Below are positions 59,594-60,067 of a DNA stretch of 60,067 nt, in pieces. A program made the translations under genes and the position numbers. The notes beneath the pieces are model-generated. The model saw only the letters and a program-made list of their open reading frames with translations, ran no database searches and had not been told where the DNA came from. The stretch comes from Dehalococcoidia bacterium (GTDB taxonomy: Bacteria; Chloroflexota; Dehalococcoidia; E44-bin15): contig DATKYK010000028.1 of NCBI GenBank assembly GCA_035528575.1, forward strand, positions 1 to 60,067. Direction: 5' to 3'. Numbering within the stretch: position 1 is the stretch's first letter; every line of letters starts with the position of its first letter.

Positions 59594-60013
59594 ATGGCAG
59601 TTGTGAAGCTCTTTAGAGATCCCCTCAGTGCAGCAAGGGCTACTGAGGAACTGAAATCACAGGGTTTTAAGGCGGAGGAGATCGGCATTCTGGTGAGCGA
59701 TGTGGATAAGGCGAAAAAACTGGGCACCAAAGCCACCGATAAGATCGGGGCGGCGTTAACCAAGTTAGACCTGCCGGAGGATACCATCAGATACTATGAG
59801 TTTGGTGCCTCCATAGGCGGAGTCCTGATCAGCGTTCAAGCTGATGAGTCACGCCTTTCTCAGGCTCAAGAGATCCTGAGGAAAGCAGGTATTAAGGACG
59901 CCCCAAAAAAGGGAGAGATGTGGGCTTCAAGCCCGGCGTTCCCCGCAGCAGGAAGAATGACGGCGACCGACCCTATTGACGCCAAGATGACCGGCGATTT
60001 CCGAAAATACTAG
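59594..60013 (+). CDS. General stress protein 17M-like domain protein
   Basis: A 139-residue protein with the alpha/beta module of general stress protein 17M-like (PF11181-type) proteins: VVKLFRDPLSAARATEELKS, GFKAEEIGILVSDVDKAKKL and EFGASIGGVLISVQADE. The usual long glycine-zipper region is missing, so it is a compact form. A strong AAAGGAGGGG precedes the ATG. Its leader holds a terminator hairpin, so expression may be attenuated. The biochemical role is unknown. Confidence 0.7.
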   Translation: MAVVKLFRDPLSAARATEELKSQGFKAEEIGILVSDVDKAKKLGTKATDKIGAALTKLDLPEDTIRYYEFGASIGGVLISVQADESRLSQAQEILRKAGIKDAPKKGEMWASSPAFPAAGRMTATDPIDAKMTGDFRKY

Positions 60014-60035
60014 ATGCAGTTTTTAGGAGGGAAAA

Positions 60036-60067
60036 GTGTCTCGATTTATTGCAACTTCAGCTATCAG
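60036..60067 (+). CDS. Start of a further gene, possibly acetyl-CoA synthase (partial)
   Basis: GTG 60036 follows TAGGAGGGAAAA and reads MSRFIATSAI before the window ends. IATSAI resembles the N-terminus of some CO dehydrogenase/acetyl-CoA synthase (AcsB-type) subunits, but ten residues cannot prove it. Truncated by the window. Confidence 0.4.
   Translation, partial: MSRFIATSAI

Overview
The window looks like a chromosomal segment of a strictly anaerobic bacterium, most likely Chloroflexota, class Dehalococcoidia. The pointers are a tungsten-type aldehyde:ferredoxin oxidoreductase, a CooC-type CODH maturation ATPase, an archaeal-type phosphoglycerate mutase, LL-diaminopimelate aminotransferase, a slipin/NfeD pair and a large Mrp/MinD/NifX-like iron-sulfur cluster. 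The last bases may open an acetyl-CoA synthase gene. The lineage is an inference from gene content; no rRNA is present to test it.

Layout. 0-6.4 kb (+): a zinc-ribbon coiled-coil protein, a serine-recombinase homologue that has lost its catalytic serine, RNase H, an alpha/beta hydrolase, RNase P RNA, a B12-binding radical SAM protein and a biotin ligase lacking an HTH domain. 6.4-10.8 kb (-): aldehyde:ferredoxin oxidoreductase with a candidate structured leader, then slipin and NfeD. 11-17.8 kb (+): a histidine operon, hisZ, a tandem-duplicated hisG, a zinc-phospholipase-C-like gene, hisD, hisC, hisB. 17.8-26.2 kb (-): a purine block (guaA, purD, purE, purB, purC) with small metal-binding and membrane genes between. 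26.2-28.4 kb: a mobile-element graveyard (two halves of a tyrosine integrase, an IS200-type relic) surrounding an intact small heptad-repeat protein with its own promoter and terminator. 28.5-42.6 kb (+): tsaC, rpiB, dxs, cooC, pgk, apgM, tpiA, miaA, dapF, a pentapeptide-repeat protein, dapL, hflX, ctpA, smpB.

42.7-46.0 kb: the tmRNA gene followed by a decayed integration region. Two further copies of the tmRNA 3' end and two tRNA-Met remnants frame two passenger genes. 46.1-50.5 kb: thiolase, acyl-CoA dehydrogenase, zinc dehydrogenase and a CoA-transferase relic, with dispersed GC-rich repeats.

50.6-59.3 kb (+): the most distinctive region, about 16 short, tightly packed genes. It holds a DUF134 regulator, a ferredoxin with nine GMGRG(L/F) repeats, two DUF5320 proteins, three NifX/NifB-domain proteins, two FmdB zinc ribbons, two MinD ATPases with inserted ferredoxin domains, an Mrp ATPase, a NifU/IscU-like scaffold and a radical SAM enzyme. 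It resembles the orange-protein (ORP) gene neighbourhoods of anaerobes, and I read it as a metal-sulfur cluster assembly or trafficking system. The window closes with a general-stress-17M-like gene behind an attenuator-like leader.
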